A model generated the notes under the pieces. It saw only the letters and a program-made list of their open reading frames with translations, searched no databases and was not told the origin of the DNA. The position numbers and the translations under genes are program-made. DNA of 64,000 nt from Demequina rhizosphaerae (GTDB lineage Bacteria; Actinomycetota; Actinomycetes; Actinomycetales; Demequinaceae): NCBI RefSeq assembly GCF_000971255.1, contig NZ_BBMC01000003.1, forward strand, positions 372,001-436,000, given 5' to 3'. Below, in pieces: positions 16,228-27,950 of the stretch (its first letter is position 1; each line of letters begins with the position of its first letter).

Positions 16228-16245
16228 GCGCACGATGCCCCTCCG
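16228..16245 (+). repeat. Copy 1 of a repeat in duplicated lipoprotein 5' regions
   Basis: GCGCACGATGCCCCTCCG is identical to 46140-46157. Flanking words (CGAGACCC, ACTACGAT, CTTCCGG, GGCACCGAGGG) are also shared in the same order over about 100 bp, so the 5' region was duplicated with the gene that follows. Confidence 0.7.
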
Positions 16246-16291
16246 CCCGTGACCCGGACGCTTCCGGACCGGCACCGAGGGAGGAGCCGTC

Positions 16292-17251
16292 ATGAGCGTC
16301 CGGATGTCGGGGGCCCGCTGGGCCGTGGTGCTTGCCGTGGCCGTGGGGACGCTGGGCGGGTGCTCGGCGAGCACGACCGGCGAGGGATCGGCCGGCGAGT
16401 CGACGGCGACCGTCTCGGCCGGCCCGACGGCCTTCTCAGCCGGCGACGAGGCCACGCAGTTCTGCGCGGACCTCTCCGACCAGGAGATCGCGGTGATCGA
16501 CGGCTACGTGGAGGCATGGAACACCGGCGACGTCGACGCGCTCCTCGCGCTCATCACGGACCCCGGGCCGCAGGCGGCCTGCCAGTACGGGGCCGCGCTC
16601 GCCACCGGCGTCACGCTCCGCGCCGACTACGACGCCTGCGTGCTGCACCTGAGCGACGAGGTCACCGTGCTCGGCGGCGACGTCCTCGACCTCCGGGCCT
16701 TCGACATCGAGGCGCCGACAGACGACACCACCATCCTCTGGGCACCGGTGATCCCGCAGCTCGTCGTCGGCTCGTACGCGGGCGACGACGAGGCGGTGCT
16801 GGCCTTCTGGGACTGCTACGCGTGCGACTGGAACGAAGACCTGTACACCGCCACCCAGGTCGGGGTGATCGAGGACTACGTCGCGGCGTTCAACGCCCGC
16901 GACCTCGAGGCGATCATGGCGACCTTCTCCCCCGAGCCCGACATCGCCTGGCCGACCACCGAGCAGTTCCGCGCGCAGCACGAGGCGCTCCTGGGGAGCG
17001 GACTCACCCTGACCGTCGACCTCGACCACGGGACCTTCGCGCTCGCGACAGCCGACGGCCGCGCGCTCCCGCCGGGGGTGAACGGTCCGTGCCTGCTGAC
17101 GTACGGCCCTTTCTTCACCTTCGGCGAGGGCTACGAGGGCGACACGCTCAAGGGCACGGACCTCGCGAACGAGGTGCTGATGATCGACGAGAGCAGGCAC
17201 GTGCTGGACGAGGAGACGCGGGCGGCGCTCCAGGACGCCATGCCCGGCTGA
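16292..17251 (+). CDS. Lipoprotein with two tandem SnoaL/NTF2-like domains
   Basis: The 319-residue protein has a lipobox (LGGC, about residue 24) and two repeats of an NTF2-like pattern: IDGYVEAWNTGDVDALLALI (about 70-90) and IEDYVAAFNARDLEAIMATF (about 193-213). FWDCYACDW separates the halves. The domain can bind small hydrophobic ligands, but no catalytic residues are evident. It is a paralogue of the 321-residue lipoprotein at 46293-47258, sharing length, repeats, the WDC.xCDW motif and the upstream region. GGAGGAG precedes ATG 16292, and a strong hairpin follows. Confidence 0.75.
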   Translation: MSVRMSGARWAVVLAVAVGTLGGCSASTTGEGSAGESTATVSAGPTAFSAGDEATQFCADLSDQEIAVIDGYVEAWNTGDVDALLALITDPGPQAACQYGAALATGVTLRADYDACVLHLSDEVTVLGGDVLDLRAFDIEAPTDDTTILWAPVIPQLVVGSYAGDDEAVLAFWDCYACDWNEDLYTATQVGVIEDYVAAFNARDLEAIMATFSPEPDIAWPTTEQFRAQHEALLGSGLTLTVDLDHGTFALATADGRALPPGVNGPCLLTYGPFFTFGEGYEGDTLKGTDLANEVLMIDESRHVLDEETRAALQDAMPG

Positions 17252-17285
17252 GGCACCGGTTGCGCGGGGTCGCCGTGGCGACGAG

Positions 17286-17311
17286 GTCCGGGCCGCTCTC
17301 GCGGCCCGGAC
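17286..17311. terminator. Bidirectional hairpin terminator
   Basis: GTCCGGGCCGC at 17286-17296 pairs perfectly over 11 bp with GCGGCCCGGAC at 17301-17311, with a 4-nt loop, between two convergent genes. Confidence 0.7.
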
Positions 17312-17322
17312 GGTGACGCGGC

Positions 17323-17754
17323 CTAGGCCATCGCCTCGATCTCGCGCTTGTACGTCGCGAGGGCGTCATCGATGTCGCGATCGCTGTGCGTGAAGACGGC
17401 GTCGAGCGCCTTCAACCAGCGCGCCGCGTCCCAGTCGAACGACAGCGTCGTGCCCTTGCCTTCGGGCTTCACCGCATACGTGAACACCGGACCGACCGAC
17501 GAGTGGTCGACGATGCGCTCGCCCGGCACGTACTCCTCCCGGGTGAACACGGCACGCCGGTGCATGCCGACGCTCCGATACTCGACCGTGAAGGACTTCA
17601 CCACGCCGTCCTCCGTCCTGGCGACCTCCACGAGCTCCGGACGGTTCGCCTCCGGCATGGCGGCGATGAGGTGCGCCGGGTCGGCGGCGTAGGCGAACAC
17701 CTTCCCAGGGGGCGCGTCGACCCCGATGACGTGGTGGTGCTTGCTGGCGACCAT
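17323..17754 (-). CDS. SRPBCC-family (START-like) protein
   Basis: The 143-residue protein starts HHHVIGVDAPPGKVFAYAADPAHL and ends with the helix DIDDALATYKREIEAMA, the SRPBCC helix-grip pattern. It probably binds a hydrophobic or acyl ligand; the reaction is unknown. GGAGAGGAG precedes the ATG at 17754. It is distinct from the SRPBCC protein at 13500, with low visible identity. Confidence 0.72.
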   Translation of the reverse strand: MVASKHHHVIGVDAPPGKVFAYAADPAHLIAAMPEANRPELVEVARTEDGVVKSFTVEYRSVGMHRRAVFTREEYVPGERIVDHSSVGPVFTYAVKPEGKGTTLSFDWDAARWLKALDAVFTHSDRDIDDALATYKREIEAMA

Positions 17755-17926
17755 GGTGGTCGTCTCCTCTCCGGGGCGGCGTGCCGCCGGATCGCATGGC
17801 GGCATCCGTGCACCGCCCCCTTCACCACACTTCTCCTACAGGTGCAGTCCGCAAGGGACGTTGGTCCCAGCGACGCGAGGCCCGGTGGCGATCGCACGCG
17901 GGACCGCTGCGCGCCCCGCGAGGCGC

Positions 17927-18511
17927 CTACTCCCGCGGCTCCGGCAGCGCACACACCATGCCCTCCGAGAAGCCCGCGGCGCCGAGGTCGAGGGCGACGC
18001 CGTAGCGCCCGCGCATGTTCTCGAGCGCGATCTGATGCGTGAGCTCGACGATCTGACGCTCGGAGAACCGCGCGCGCAGCGCGGTGAAGAGCGCGTCGGA
18101 GACGACCGCGGGCGTACGCGTCATGCCGACCGCGTAGTCGAGGACCAGGCGGTCGGTCGCGTCGAAGAGCTCGCTCGTCTCGTAGCGGGGAAGCGCGAGC
18201 ATCTCGGCGTCCCTCAGCCCGAGCGTGCGGGAGATCTGGGAGCCGAGGTCGATGCAGTAGGGGCAGGCGACAAGGGTCGAGGCCTTCAAGGTGGCGAGCG
18301 CCATGTAGCGGGTGTCCATCGAGCCGCGTCGGGAGGAGGCCTGCTCGAGCCGCCCGTACGCCCGCAGGAGCCGCGGCGCGTGCGCGTAGACCTCCAGCGG
18401 CTCGGTCGCGCGCTCCGGGTTGGTGCCGGCGGCGGCCGCGAGACCGCGCCGTGTGAAGAACAGGAGCACGCGCGTCCCCGGACCGCCGCGTGCCTTGGAC
18501 AGACGGCTCAT
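17927..18511 (-). CDS. Carboxymuconolactone decarboxylase / AhpD-like protein
   Basis: The 194-residue protein has the helical CMD fold with the motif STLVACPYCIDLGS, whose CxxC (about residues 83-86) is the peroxidatic/resolving pair in AhpD-type proteins. Such proteins reduce peroxiredoxins or handle alkyl peroxides, but many are uncharacterised. The N-terminal extension, with MSRLSKARGGPG and a hydrophobic stretch, resembles other actinobacterial CMD proteins. GGGGAGCC precedes the ATG. Confidence 0.78.
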   Translation of the reverse strand: MSRLSKARGGPGTRVLLFFTRRGLAAAAGTNPERATEPLEVYAHAPRLLRAYGRLEQASSRRGSMDTRYMALATLKASTLVACPYCIDLGSQISRTLGLRDAEMLALPRYETSELFDATDRLVLDYAVGMTRTPAVVSDALFTALRARFSERQIVELTHQIALENMRGRYGVALDLGAAGFSEGMVCALPEPRE

Positions 18512-18842
18512 GGCTCCCCACCCCCGACCTCAGGCTACGTCCGCCGTCCCCGCCTTGCGGGGGCCACCGGCCGGTGCTGGAATGGTCGGGACGCAGGGAT
18601 GCCGGCGCACCGACCAGGGGGGACGGGACGCGCATGAGCTGCCACGAGCACGACTCGGATACGAGGGCGATGCCGCCTGCGTCGGTGACCCGTCTCCCCG
18701 ATCCCACCGAGGAGGCGCAGCGCCCGCCGCGCATCGTCCCCTCGACAGCCGCGCCCGAAGCTCAGGTCACCCGTGACCGCATGCCGGCCTGGGCGCGGAT
18801 CCCCGGAGACGAGGCCGGCGCACCACAGGAACGGTCCCCACG
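18512..18842. other. Intergenic region between divergent genes
   Basis: No gene is supported in these 331 bp. A weak promoter-like TTGCGG-N17-TGGAAT points to the plus strand near 18557-18585. A plus-strand frame from ATG 18634 has a purine-rich stretch upstream but runs into the next gene and looks unlike a protein at its end. Confidence 0.4.
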
Positions 18843-20267
18843 ATGGCCATCGACACGACCCCCGCTTCACCCGCCCCCGCCTTCGACGAGGCGCGGCTGA
18901 CCGAGCTCGGCGCGCTCTTCCGCGGCGCGCTCGTCGCCCCCGGCGACCCGAGCTACGACGACCTGCGGCGCCTCGAGAACGCCGCGATCGACCGGCACCC
19001 CGCTCTCATCGTCCGATGCACCGGCACCGCGGACGTCATGGACGGCGTGAGGCTCGCGCGCGACGAGGGCGCACCGCTCGCCGTCCGCGCAGGCGGTCAC
19101 CACGTGGGCGGCCACGGCTCGGTCGACGACGGCATCGTGCTCGACCTGCGCGACATGAACGCGGTGCGGGTCGATCCGACGACCTCGATGGTGCACGTCC
19201 AGGGCGGCGCGACCTGGGGGCAGGTCGACCGCGAGGCCCAGGCCTTCGGGCTCGCGGTGCCCGGCGGCATCGTCTCGACGACCGGCGTGGGCGGCCTCAC
19301 GCTCGGCGGCGGCGTCGGCTGGCTGGTGCGGAGGTGGGGGCTCAGCTGCGACAGCCTCGTCTCGGCCCGCGTCGTCCTCGCCTCCGGCGAGCTCGTCACC
19401 GCGAGCGAGGACGAGAACCCCGATCTGTTCTGGGCCATCCGCGGCGGCGGCGGGAACTTCGGCGTCGCCGTCGACCTGACGTTCGAGGCGCAACGGCTCG
19501 GCCCCGAGATCGCCATGGCGTTCTCCTTCCACCCCCTCGAGGCGGCGGCCGACGTGCTGCCGCGCTGGAGGGACCTCGCGCGCGACGCCGACGACGAGGT
19601 CACGTCCCGCGCGATGCTGTGGTCGATGGCGGACCGCGAGGACGTGCCGCCTCCCGTGCGCGGGCGCGACGTGCTCATCATCGGCGCGCTCTACGCGGGC
19701 GACCCGGCGACGGGCCGCCCGGTGGTCGACGCGTACCGCGGGCTCGGCGAGACGCTGCTCGACATGAGCGACCTCCTCACCGACTACCGGTTCGCCCAGT
19801 CCGCCTTCGACGGCGACGACACCCCGGTGCACTCGTACTGGAAGTCGCTCTACCTCGACGACCTCACCGACGAGGCTCTCGCCTTCATCATCGATCGTGC
19901 GATGGACCGTCCCGATCCCGGCGTGCTCGTCCACGTCCCCGCCATGGGTGGCGCGTGCGCGCGCGTGCAGGCCGACGCGACCGCCTTCGGCGACCGCAGC
20001 GCGCCGTTCATGCTCAGCTTCGACGGGATGACCGAGGACCCCGCCAAGCTGGACGAGGTCCGCGACTGGGTGCGCGCCTCCGCGGAGGCCGCGCGGCTGC
20101 TCGAGGGCGCCGGCGGCACCTACCTCAACTTCGTCGGCGACGATGCGGCGGACCGGCGGGTGGTCGACCAGCAGTTCGGCGGCAACCTGGCCCGGCTGCG
20201 GGAGGTCAAGAAGGCGTACGACCCGGGCAACCTCTTCCGGGTCAACAACAACATCCCGCCGGCCTGA
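18843..20267 (+). CDS. FAD-linked oxidase, berberine-bridge-enzyme family
   Basis: The 474-residue protein has the PCMH-type FAD domain: AVRAGGHHVGGHGSVDDG, where the His would bind FAD covalently, and GGVGWLVRRWGLSCDSLVSA, followed by GGGGNFGVAVD. It ends with the BBE C-terminal signature YLNFVGDD...KKAYDPGNLFRVNNNI. It oxidises an alcohol, sugar or alkaloid-like substrate with O2 as acceptor; the substrate is unknown. There is no Tat or Sec signal, so it is cytoplasmic. It converges on the V-ATPase operon. Confidence 0.85.
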   Translation: MAIDTTPASPAPAFDEARLTELGALFRGALVAPGDPSYDDLRRLENAAIDRHPALIVRCTGTADVMDGVRLARDEGAPLAVRAGGHHVGGHGSVDDGIVLDLRDMNAVRVDPTTSMVHVQGGATWGQVDREAQAFGLAVPGGIVSTTGVGGLTLGGGVGWLVRRWGLSCDSLVSARVVLASGELVTASEDENPDLFWAIRGGGGNFGVAVDLTFEAQRLGPEIAMAFSFHPLEAAADVLPRWRDLARDADDEVTSRAMLWSMADREDVPPPVRGRDVLIIGALYAGDPATGRPVVDAYRGLGETLLDMSDLLTDYRFAQSAFDGDDTPVHSYWKSLYLDDLTDEALAFIIDRAMDRPDPGVLVHVPAMGGACARVQADATAFGDRSAPFMLSFDGMTEDPAKLDEVRDWVRASAEAARLLEGAGGTYLNFVGDDAADRRVVDQQFGGNLARLREVKKAYDPGNLFRVNNNIPPA

Positions 20268-20292
20268 TCACGGCGCGCGAGCAGGCGCGGCC

Positions 20293-20736
20293 TCAGTCGT
20301 CCGGCGCCGCCGCGGCCGCGGGCACGACGAGCACGGGGATGCGCGCGAACTCGATCACATGGAGCGTGTGGGAGCCGATGCCGGCGATCACGTGGCCCGG
20401 GCGCTCCATGCGGCCCAGCACGATCATGGCCGCGTGGCACGCCTCGGCCTCGGCGAGGAGACGCGCCGCGATCCGCCCGCGCCGGAGCACCGGCTCGATC
20501 TCCACGCCCGCCTCGGCGGCGCGCCGCGCGACATGGTCGAGCGCCGCGGCGCACGCCCGCTCGTGCCCGCGCACGAGGGCGTCCTCGCCGGGCATGCCCC
20601 GCGCCGCTCCCTCGTGGTCGACCACGGCGACGGCGCGCAGCACCGCGCCGTCCCGACGCGCGTGTGCGATCGCGACGTCCGCGGCGGCGAACGATGCGGC
20701 CGAGTCGTTGATCCCCACGAGGATGGTGCCGGTCAT
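20293..20736 (-). CDS. Universal stress protein (UspA family)
   Basis: The 147-residue single-domain protein starts TILVGINDSAASFAAADVAIAHA and ends HTLHVIEFARIPVLVVPA. The ATP-binding signature G-x2-G-x9-G-S/T is imperfect, with IVLGRMERPGHVIAGIGSH in its place. It is the last gene of the V-ATPase operon, and its ATG overlaps the subunit D stop as ATGA. That coupling suggests it is made with the ATPase and may adjust its activity under stress; this is inference. Confidence 0.8.
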   Translation of the reverse strand: MTGTILVGINDSAASFAAADVAIAHARRDGAVLRAVAVVDHEGAARGMPGEDALVRGHERACAAALDHVARRAAEAGVEIEPVLRRGRIAARLLAEAEACHAAMIVLGRMERPGHVIAGIGSHTLHVIEFARIPVLVVPAAAAAPDD

Positions 20737-21362
20737 GACGCGGTCCTCTCCCGGTCCCCGCCCGGGGACCCGCCGCCGCGCGCGCCGGCCGCCCACCGCA
20801 CCCGGAGGTTCTCCTCGCGCTCGAGCTCGTCGAGCGCCCGTTCGATCCGCGCCAGATCCTCCTCGAGGTCGGGGATCCAGCGGTGCTCGACCGCCCGGCG
20901 CCGCGTCCTGGTGGCCACCAGCTCGGCATGGACGGACGCGGCCGCTCGGCGCACGGCCGCGTAGGCGACCGCGGCCTCCACGGCCTCAGCCATCGCGCTC
21001 CCCGCGTGCGCGAGCGCTGAGCTGCCACCCGTGCGCGGGCGCCCGAGGACCTCGACCGCCGCGTGCGAGGGGAACTCGACGCCCATCACCTGGCCCGTCT
21101 CCACCCGCACGAGCGCGCCGGAGGGCGGGCCCGCCGCCGCGAGCGCGGGCCACCCGTCGATCGCCGCCGCCCGGTCCGCCCACGTGCGCGCCTCGGCCGC
21201 TGCGCGCTCCCACGCGACCTGGAGGTCGTCGGCACGCAGCAGCAGCCGCTCGTGCTCGGCCGCCACGATGCGCTGCTTGCGCTCGAGCAGCTCGACCCCG
21301 TGGCGGGCGATGAGGAGGAGGCGTTGCACGCGCAGGCGTGCCGCCCGACCGACGTCAGCCAT
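20733..21362 (-). CDS. ntpD: V/A-type ATPase subunit D (central stalk)
   Basis: The 209-residue protein has long N- and C-terminal helices around a short middle domain, starting RLRVQRLLLIARHGVELLERKQRIV and ending RRRAVEHRWIPDLEEDLARIERALDELEREENLRVR. This is the coiled-coil rotor shaft that turns inside the A3B3 head, homologous in role to F-ATPase gamma. Its start overlaps the end of subunit B by 8 bp, and its stop overlaps the universal stress protein start. Confidence 0.85.
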   Translation of the reverse strand: MADVGRAARLRVQRLLLIARHGVELLERKQRIVAAEHERLLLRADDLQVAWERAAAEARTWADRAAAIDGWPALAAAGPPSGALVRVETGQVMGVEFPSHAAVEVLGRPRTGGSSALAHAGSAMAEAVEAAVAYAAVRRAAASVHAELVATRTRRRAVEHRWIPDLEEDLARIERALDELEREENLRVRWAAGARGGGSPGGDRERTAS

Positions 21363-22794
21363 GGTCGTCCTCCTCCCCCGACGGGAGGCGGCGCGCGACC
21401 TGCTCCGGCGACACCATCGTGAGCTCGTGGCGCGGCAGGGTCGCGAGCGCCCGCCACGCCCGATCGAGCGTGTCGTCGAGCGTGCGTGCCTCGTCGTCAC
21501 GCTGGTCGAGCAGGTCGCGCTCGACGGCCTCGCGGTACGCAAGGTAGCTCCGGTCGGTCTCGCCGAGCGCGGAGGCGCCGACGAGCTCCGCGAGCGCGGC
21601 CGACTGCCGCGCGTGCGCGAGGGCCGCGAGGACCTGGGCGGCGACGTCGAGGTGGTCCTCGCGGGTGCGGCCGGGACCGGCGCCGTGGCGCATGAGGCGC
21701 GACAGCGAGCCCAGGGTGTCGACCGGCGGGTACACGCCGCGCGCGTCGATCTCGGGCGACAGCACGATCTGACCCTCGGTGATGTATCCCGTGAGGTCGG
21801 GCACCGGGTGCGTGACGTCGCCCGCGGGCATGGTGAGCACCGGCACGACCGTGACCGAGCCGGCGCGGCCGCGCACGCGGCCGCAGCGCTCGTAGAGGCT
21901 CGCGAGGTCGCTGTAGAGATAGCCCGGGTAGCCGCGCCGCGCCGGGATCTCGCGGCGCGCCGCGGACACCTCGCGCACCGCCTCGGCGTAGTTGGTCATG
22001 TCGGAGACCACCACGAGGACGTCCGCCCCCTCCTCGAAGGCCAGGTGCTCCGCGACCGTGAGCGCGAGCCGCGGGGTGAGGATCCGCTCGATCGCGGGAT
22101 CGTCGGCGGCGTTGAGGAACAGCACCAGCTCGCCGGTCGCGGTGCGCCCCTCGAGCCGGTCGCGGACGTACGCGATGTCCGCGTGGGTCAGCCCGAGCGC
22201 GGCGAAGACCACCCGGAACTGCTCGCCCGCGCTCGTCGCCTGCGCCGCGATCTGGGTCGCCAGGCGCAGGTGAGGCAGGCCCGCGACCGAGAAGATCGGC
22301 AGCTTCTGGCCGCGCACGAGGGTGGTGAGCGCGTCGATCGCGGAGACCCCGGTGACCACGGGCTCGTGCGGCGGCTCGCGGTCCACGGGGTTGAGCGGCC
22401 AGCCGGCGACCGGGGCGGACCGGGCGCCCGTGACGGGCGGGCCGCCGTCGAGCGGCGCGCCCCGGCCGTTGCAGACCCGTCCCAGCCAGCCGGTGCCGAC
22501 CTCGAGGTGCAGGGGCCGGCCGGCGAAGCGCACGTCGACCGCGCCGGGGGCGAGCCCCTCCGTCCCCTCGAAGACCTGGACCGTCGCCCGGTCCTCGTCG
22601 AGGTCGAGCACCAGGCCGTGGCGCGGACCGGCGGACGTCGCCACCTCGACCGCCTCGTCCCAGCCCACGCCCTCCACGCCGCCCACGACGAGCAGCGGGC
22701 CGCGGATCGCCCGGATGTCGCGGTGCGCGACGCGGGCCGCCGCGAGCACGGCGGGCGCCTCCGTGCCGGCGCGGCTGGGCGCGCGGCCGGTCAT
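21355..22794 (-). CDS. ntpB: V/A-type ATPase subunit B (non-catalytic head)
   Basis: The 479-residue protein matches the B subunit over its length: GRVCNGRGAPLDGGP, then PLNPVDREPPHEPVVTGVSAIDALTTLVRGQKLPIFSVAGLPH, where the P-loop is degenerate as expected for B, and LYERCGRVRGRAGSVTVVPVLTMPAGDVTHPVPDLTGYITEGQ. It alternates with A in the hexameric head. Its ATG overlaps the stop of subunit A (ATGA). Confidence 0.93.
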   Translation of the reverse strand: MTGRAPSRAGTEAPAVLAAARVAHRDIRAIRGPLLVVGGVEGVGWDEAVEVATSAGPRHGLVLDLDEDRATVQVFEGTEGLAPGAVDVRFAGRPLHLEVGTGWLGRVCNGRGAPLDGGPPVTGARSAPVAGWPLNPVDREPPHEPVVTGVSAIDALTTLVRGQKLPIFSVAGLPHLRLATQIAAQATSAGEQFRVVFAALGLTHADIAYVRDRLEGRTATGELVLFLNAADDPAIERILTPRLALTVAEHLAFEEGADVLVVVSDMTNYAEAVREVSAARREIPARRGYPGYLYSDLASLYERCGRVRGRAGSVTVVPVLTMPAGDVTHPVPDLTGYITEGQIVLSPEIDARGVYPPVDTLGSLSRLMRHGAGPGRTREDHLDVAAQVLAALAHARQSAALAELVGASALGETDRSYLAYREAVERDLLDQRDDEARTLDDTLDRAWRALATLPRHELTMVSPEQVARRLPSGEEDDHG

Positions 22795-24539
22795 GTCAAC
22801 GCTCCGAGCGTCGCGAGCATCCGGGCACGGATCGCGGCGATCGCGTCCGCGTCCTCCGGGCCGACGTCCTGGGCCGCACGGATCACCGGACCGAAGTCGA
22901 CGCGCTCGATCGCCGTCGCCGTGACGCCCCGGTCGATGGCGGCGTGGCACGCCTCGACCACCGCGAGCACGAGGTCGAGGAGCGCGGCGCCCTTGGCGTC
23001 GGAGCAGGTGGCGTCGTTCGGGCTCAGCGCGTTCTGCGCGAGCACCGCCTCCCGCAGGAGCCGGCCGCCCAGCGCCACCATGCGCTCCCGGCCGGGCAGC
23101 GAGTTGACCCCGATCACCTCGGCGAGGGACGCGAGGCGGTCCGCCTCCGCGAGGATCTCGAGCGCGGTCGCGCGACGTGCCGCCCATTCGGCGTCGCCCT
23201 GGACCGTCTGCCAGCGCGCCAGCCCGTCGGCGTCCCGCGCGAACGAACCCGCCCAGTGCACCGCCGGATAGTGGCGGGCGTACGCGAGGTCCCGGTCGAG
23301 GGTCCACATCGCGCGGACGAAGCGCTGCGTGATGGTGGTCACCGGCTCCGACAGGTCGCCTCCCGGCGGGGAGACCGCGCCGATCACGGTCACCGACGCA
23401 TCGTGCCCGCCGAGCGTGGTGACGCGGCCGGCACGCTCGTAGAAGGCCGCCAGCTCCGACGCGAGGTTCGCGGGGAACCCCTCCTCCGCCGGGAGGTCGC
23501 CGCGTCGGTTCGCGAACTCGCGGAGCGCCTCGGCCCAGCGCGAGGTCGAGTCGGCGATCACCACGGCGTCGTGGCCCATGTCGCGGTAGAACTCGGCGAT
23601 CCCTATCCCGGTGTAGATGCTGAGCTCGCGTGCCATCATCGGCATGTTGGAGGTGTTCGCCACCACCACCGTGCGGTCGATGAGCCTGCCGCCGGTGCGC
23701 GCGTCGACGAGCCGCGCGAAGTCCTCGAGGACGTCCGCCATCTCGTTGCCGCGCTCTCCGCAGCCCACGTACACGATGACGTCCGCGTCGCACCACTTGG
23801 CGACCTGCTGGAGCAGCATCGTCTTGCCCGTCCCGAAGCCGCCCGTCACCGCGGCCGCGCCGCCGCGCGCCACGGGGAACAGCAGGTCGAGCACCCGCTG
23901 GCCGGTGTGCAGGGGCGCCGGGTCCGACAGGCGCGCGGCGAAGGGCCGCGGGCGCCGCATCGGCCACCGCTCCGACAGGTGCACCGCGCGGCCCCCGACC
24001 TCGGCGACGCGTGCCTCCGCGTCCACCTCGCCCTCGTCCGCGATCCACCCGACCACGCCGGAGACGCCGACCGGGACCACGACCCGGTGCTCCACCGCGC
24101 CGGCCCCCGGCACCGTGCCGAGCATCGCGCCCTCCCCCACCTCCGTGCCGGGCGCGACCGCCGGCACGAAGCGCCAGCGCGTGGCATCGCCGTCCCGCCC
24201 GGTCTCGGCGCGCGCGGGGCTCAGCCACAGCGGCGCGTCGGTGAGGGGACGCATGAGGCCGTCGAACGCCCGTCCGAGCAGTCCCGGCCCGAACAGCCCG
24301 GAGAGCGGCTCCCCGGTGCGGACGGCGGGATCGCCGACGCGCACGCCGCCGGTGTACTCGTACGCCTGCATCGTCGCGCGCGTCCCCTCGACGGCGACCA
24401 CCTCGGCGCTGAGCGCGTCGGAGCCCACGCGCAGGATCTCCCCCATGCGCACGTCGGGCACCCCCTCGGCCTCGAGCAGGGGCCCGCTCACGCGCACCAT
24501 GCGGCCCGCGCGGGACACCGCCGGGGCCGCGGCGCTCAC
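22791..24539 (-). CDS. ntpA: V/A-type ATPase catalytic subunit A
   Basis: The 582-residue protein carries Walker A GGFGTGKT at about residues 233-240, followed by LLQQVAKWCDADVIVYVGCGERGNEM. The insertion typical of V/A-type A subunits (about residues 110-190) is present, as is the SVTVIGAVSPPGGDLSEPVT region. It hydrolyses or makes ATP in the head. GTG 24539 is preferred because it overlaps the subunit E stop as GTGA like its neighbours; a GTG at 24548 is in frame. Confidence 0.95.
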   Translation of the reverse strand: MSAAAPAVSRAGRMVRVSGPLLEAEGVPDVRMGEILRVGSDALSAEVVAVEGTRATMQAYEYTGGVRVGDPAVRTGEPLSGLFGPGLLGRAFDGLMRPLTDAPLWLSPARAETGRDGDATRWRFVPAVAPGTEVGEGAMLGTVPGAGAVEHRVVVPVGVSGVVGWIADEGEVDAEARVAEVGGRAVHLSERWPMRRPRPFAARLSDPAPLHTGQRVLDLLFPVARGGAAAVTGGFGTGKTMLLQQVAKWCDADVIVYVGCGERGNEMADVLEDFARLVDARTGGRLIDRTVVVANTSNMPMMARELSIYTGIGIAEFYRDMGHDAVVIADSTSRWAEALREFANRRGDLPAEEGFPANLASELAAFYERAGRVTTLGGHDASVTVIGAVSPPGGDLSEPVTTITQRFVRAMWTLDRDLAYARHYPAVHWAGSFARDADGLARWQTVQGDAEWAARRATALEILAEADRLASLAEVIGVNSLPGRERMVALGGRLLREAVLAQNALSPNDATCSDAKGAALLDLVLAVVEACHAAIDRGVTATAIERVDFGPVIRAAQDVGPEDADAIAAIRARMLATLGALT

Positions 24540-25056
24540 TCCGTCCACAGGGGCGCCACCTCCTCCGACATCGCGGCGAGGGTCGCGGCGGCGAGGGCCG
24601 GGAGCCCGAGGTCGAGGGAGCGCCTCCCGGACGTGGCGAGGATGCCGCCGTCGGGGTGCTCCTCGAGGACGGCGTCCGGCCCGAGCACCTCGGCGGCGCG
24701 TCCCCGCAGCGCGTCCTGCAGGTCCGGGTAGGCGGGGTCGGCACGCAGCGCGGCGGCGCGGTCCTGCACGCGCCGCTCGAGCTCGCGCCGCACCGCCTCC
24801 CGTCCCTCCAGCTCGAGCTCGTGGGCTCGGCGTCGGGCGCGCGCGGACCTCCTCGCCGCGTCCTCGCGCGCGGCGGCGGTGCCCGCCTCGACCGCGTGGC
24901 GGGCGACGGCCTCCGCCTCGCGCTCCCCGTCGTCGAGGAGCGCGCGGGCCCGCCGCGACGCCTCGCCCTCGAGGTCCTCCGCGGCGGCTCGCGCGCGCGC
25001 CAGCACCGCGGCTCTCAGCGGTGCGAGCGAGGATTCGGCCTGCGGCGGGAGGGCGG

Positions 25057-25060
<4 letters not shown>
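24536..25060 (-). CDS. ntpE: V/A-type ATPase subunit E (peripheral stalk)
   Basis: The 174-residue protein has a long charged N-terminal helix (about residues 15-110, rich in Ala, Arg and Glu) and a small C-terminal domain with DAVLEEHPDGGILATSGRRSLDLG, the head-binding globular part of subunit E. It forms the outer stalk with the G/H-type subunit. The start overlaps the subunit F stop and the stop overlaps the subunit A start. Confidence 0.8.
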
Positions 25061-27026
<1,966 letters not shown>

Positions 27027-27040
<14 letters not shown>

Positions 27041-27950
27041 CGAGCACCTCCCTCGCTCCGCCGGCGGATCCGACGGCGGCGACCGCCGCCTGGATGCGCC
27101 ACGCGTCCGCGGCGAGGAGGCCGATCCCCGCGACCACGACGTCCGGGCCCGGCCTGGCGGACCGCAGCAGCGAGGCCGCCTCGGTGTCGACGAGGCCGTG
27201 GTGGCGCGCCTCGGCTCTCCAGAGCCCACCCGCGTCGGTGACGCCGCCGAGCACGACCCGCGCGCCGCGGGGAAGGGAGTCCGCGAACGCCGAGAGATCG
27301 GCGGCCTGCTCCCACGCGCGTCCCAGCAGCGGTCGCACGCGCTCGCGGAGCGTGGGCCCCGGCCGCACGCGGTCGACGAAGGCGAGGCGCGCGACGGCCA
27401 GCGCGGCCTGCCGGGCGGCCCACCCGCGCGCCGCGGGAGCGACGCGGGCGTAGCGCTGGAGCCACGCGGCCGTGAGAAGGTCCGCCAGCTGGTCCGCCTC
27501 ATCGTCCGGCACCGCGCCCCACGCGGAGCGCGCGAGCGTCGCCCGGAGCACGTCCGCGCTGGGGGCAAGCCGGAGCATGCTCCAGGACGTGTCGAGCGCA
27601 CCGAGCTCGTAGGTCCGCTCGGAATGCGCGCCGGAGAGCTCGCGCACGCGCGCCAGGATGTTGTCGCGCTCGAACTCCGCCGCCGCCGCGCGCAGGATCC
27701 CCGTGCCGCCCGCGGGCGCCCAGCCGGCGAGCACGCGCAGCTGCCACAGGAGGGTCTCGCGGGTCGCCCGCTGGAGCCCGCCCGGCGTGGCGGCGTCGCG
27801 CACCCTCGCGCCGTAGCTCCACCGGGCCAGGAGGTCGCCGGCCTCGGCGAGCGAGCCGGCGCGCGCGAGGCGCGCGGCCCCCTCGGGACCGGCGCGGCCC
27901 GCGACGAGGGCGCGGACCCGCACCGCGGCGGCGACCCACGCGGCGCTCAT
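27027..27950 (-). CDS. ntpC: V/A-type ATPase subunit C (rotor socket)
   Basis: The 307-residue, mostly helical, Ala/Arg-rich protein sits in the C position of the operon. Its internal arrangement (AAAEFERDNILARVRELSGAHSERTYELGALD, later WEQAADLSAFADSLP) fits the V-ATPase C/AC39 family, which links the c-ring to the central shaft. It is weakly conserved, so context carries much of the call. Its start overlaps the upstream stop as ATGA. Confidence 0.75.

Noticed and set aside
18634..18900. A plus-strand frame starting ATG with a purine-rich stretch upstream, before the BBE-family oxidase
   Set aside because: It overlaps the start of the oxidase by ~58 bp, its last third is Pro/Arg repeats typical of a wrong frame, and no domain is visible.
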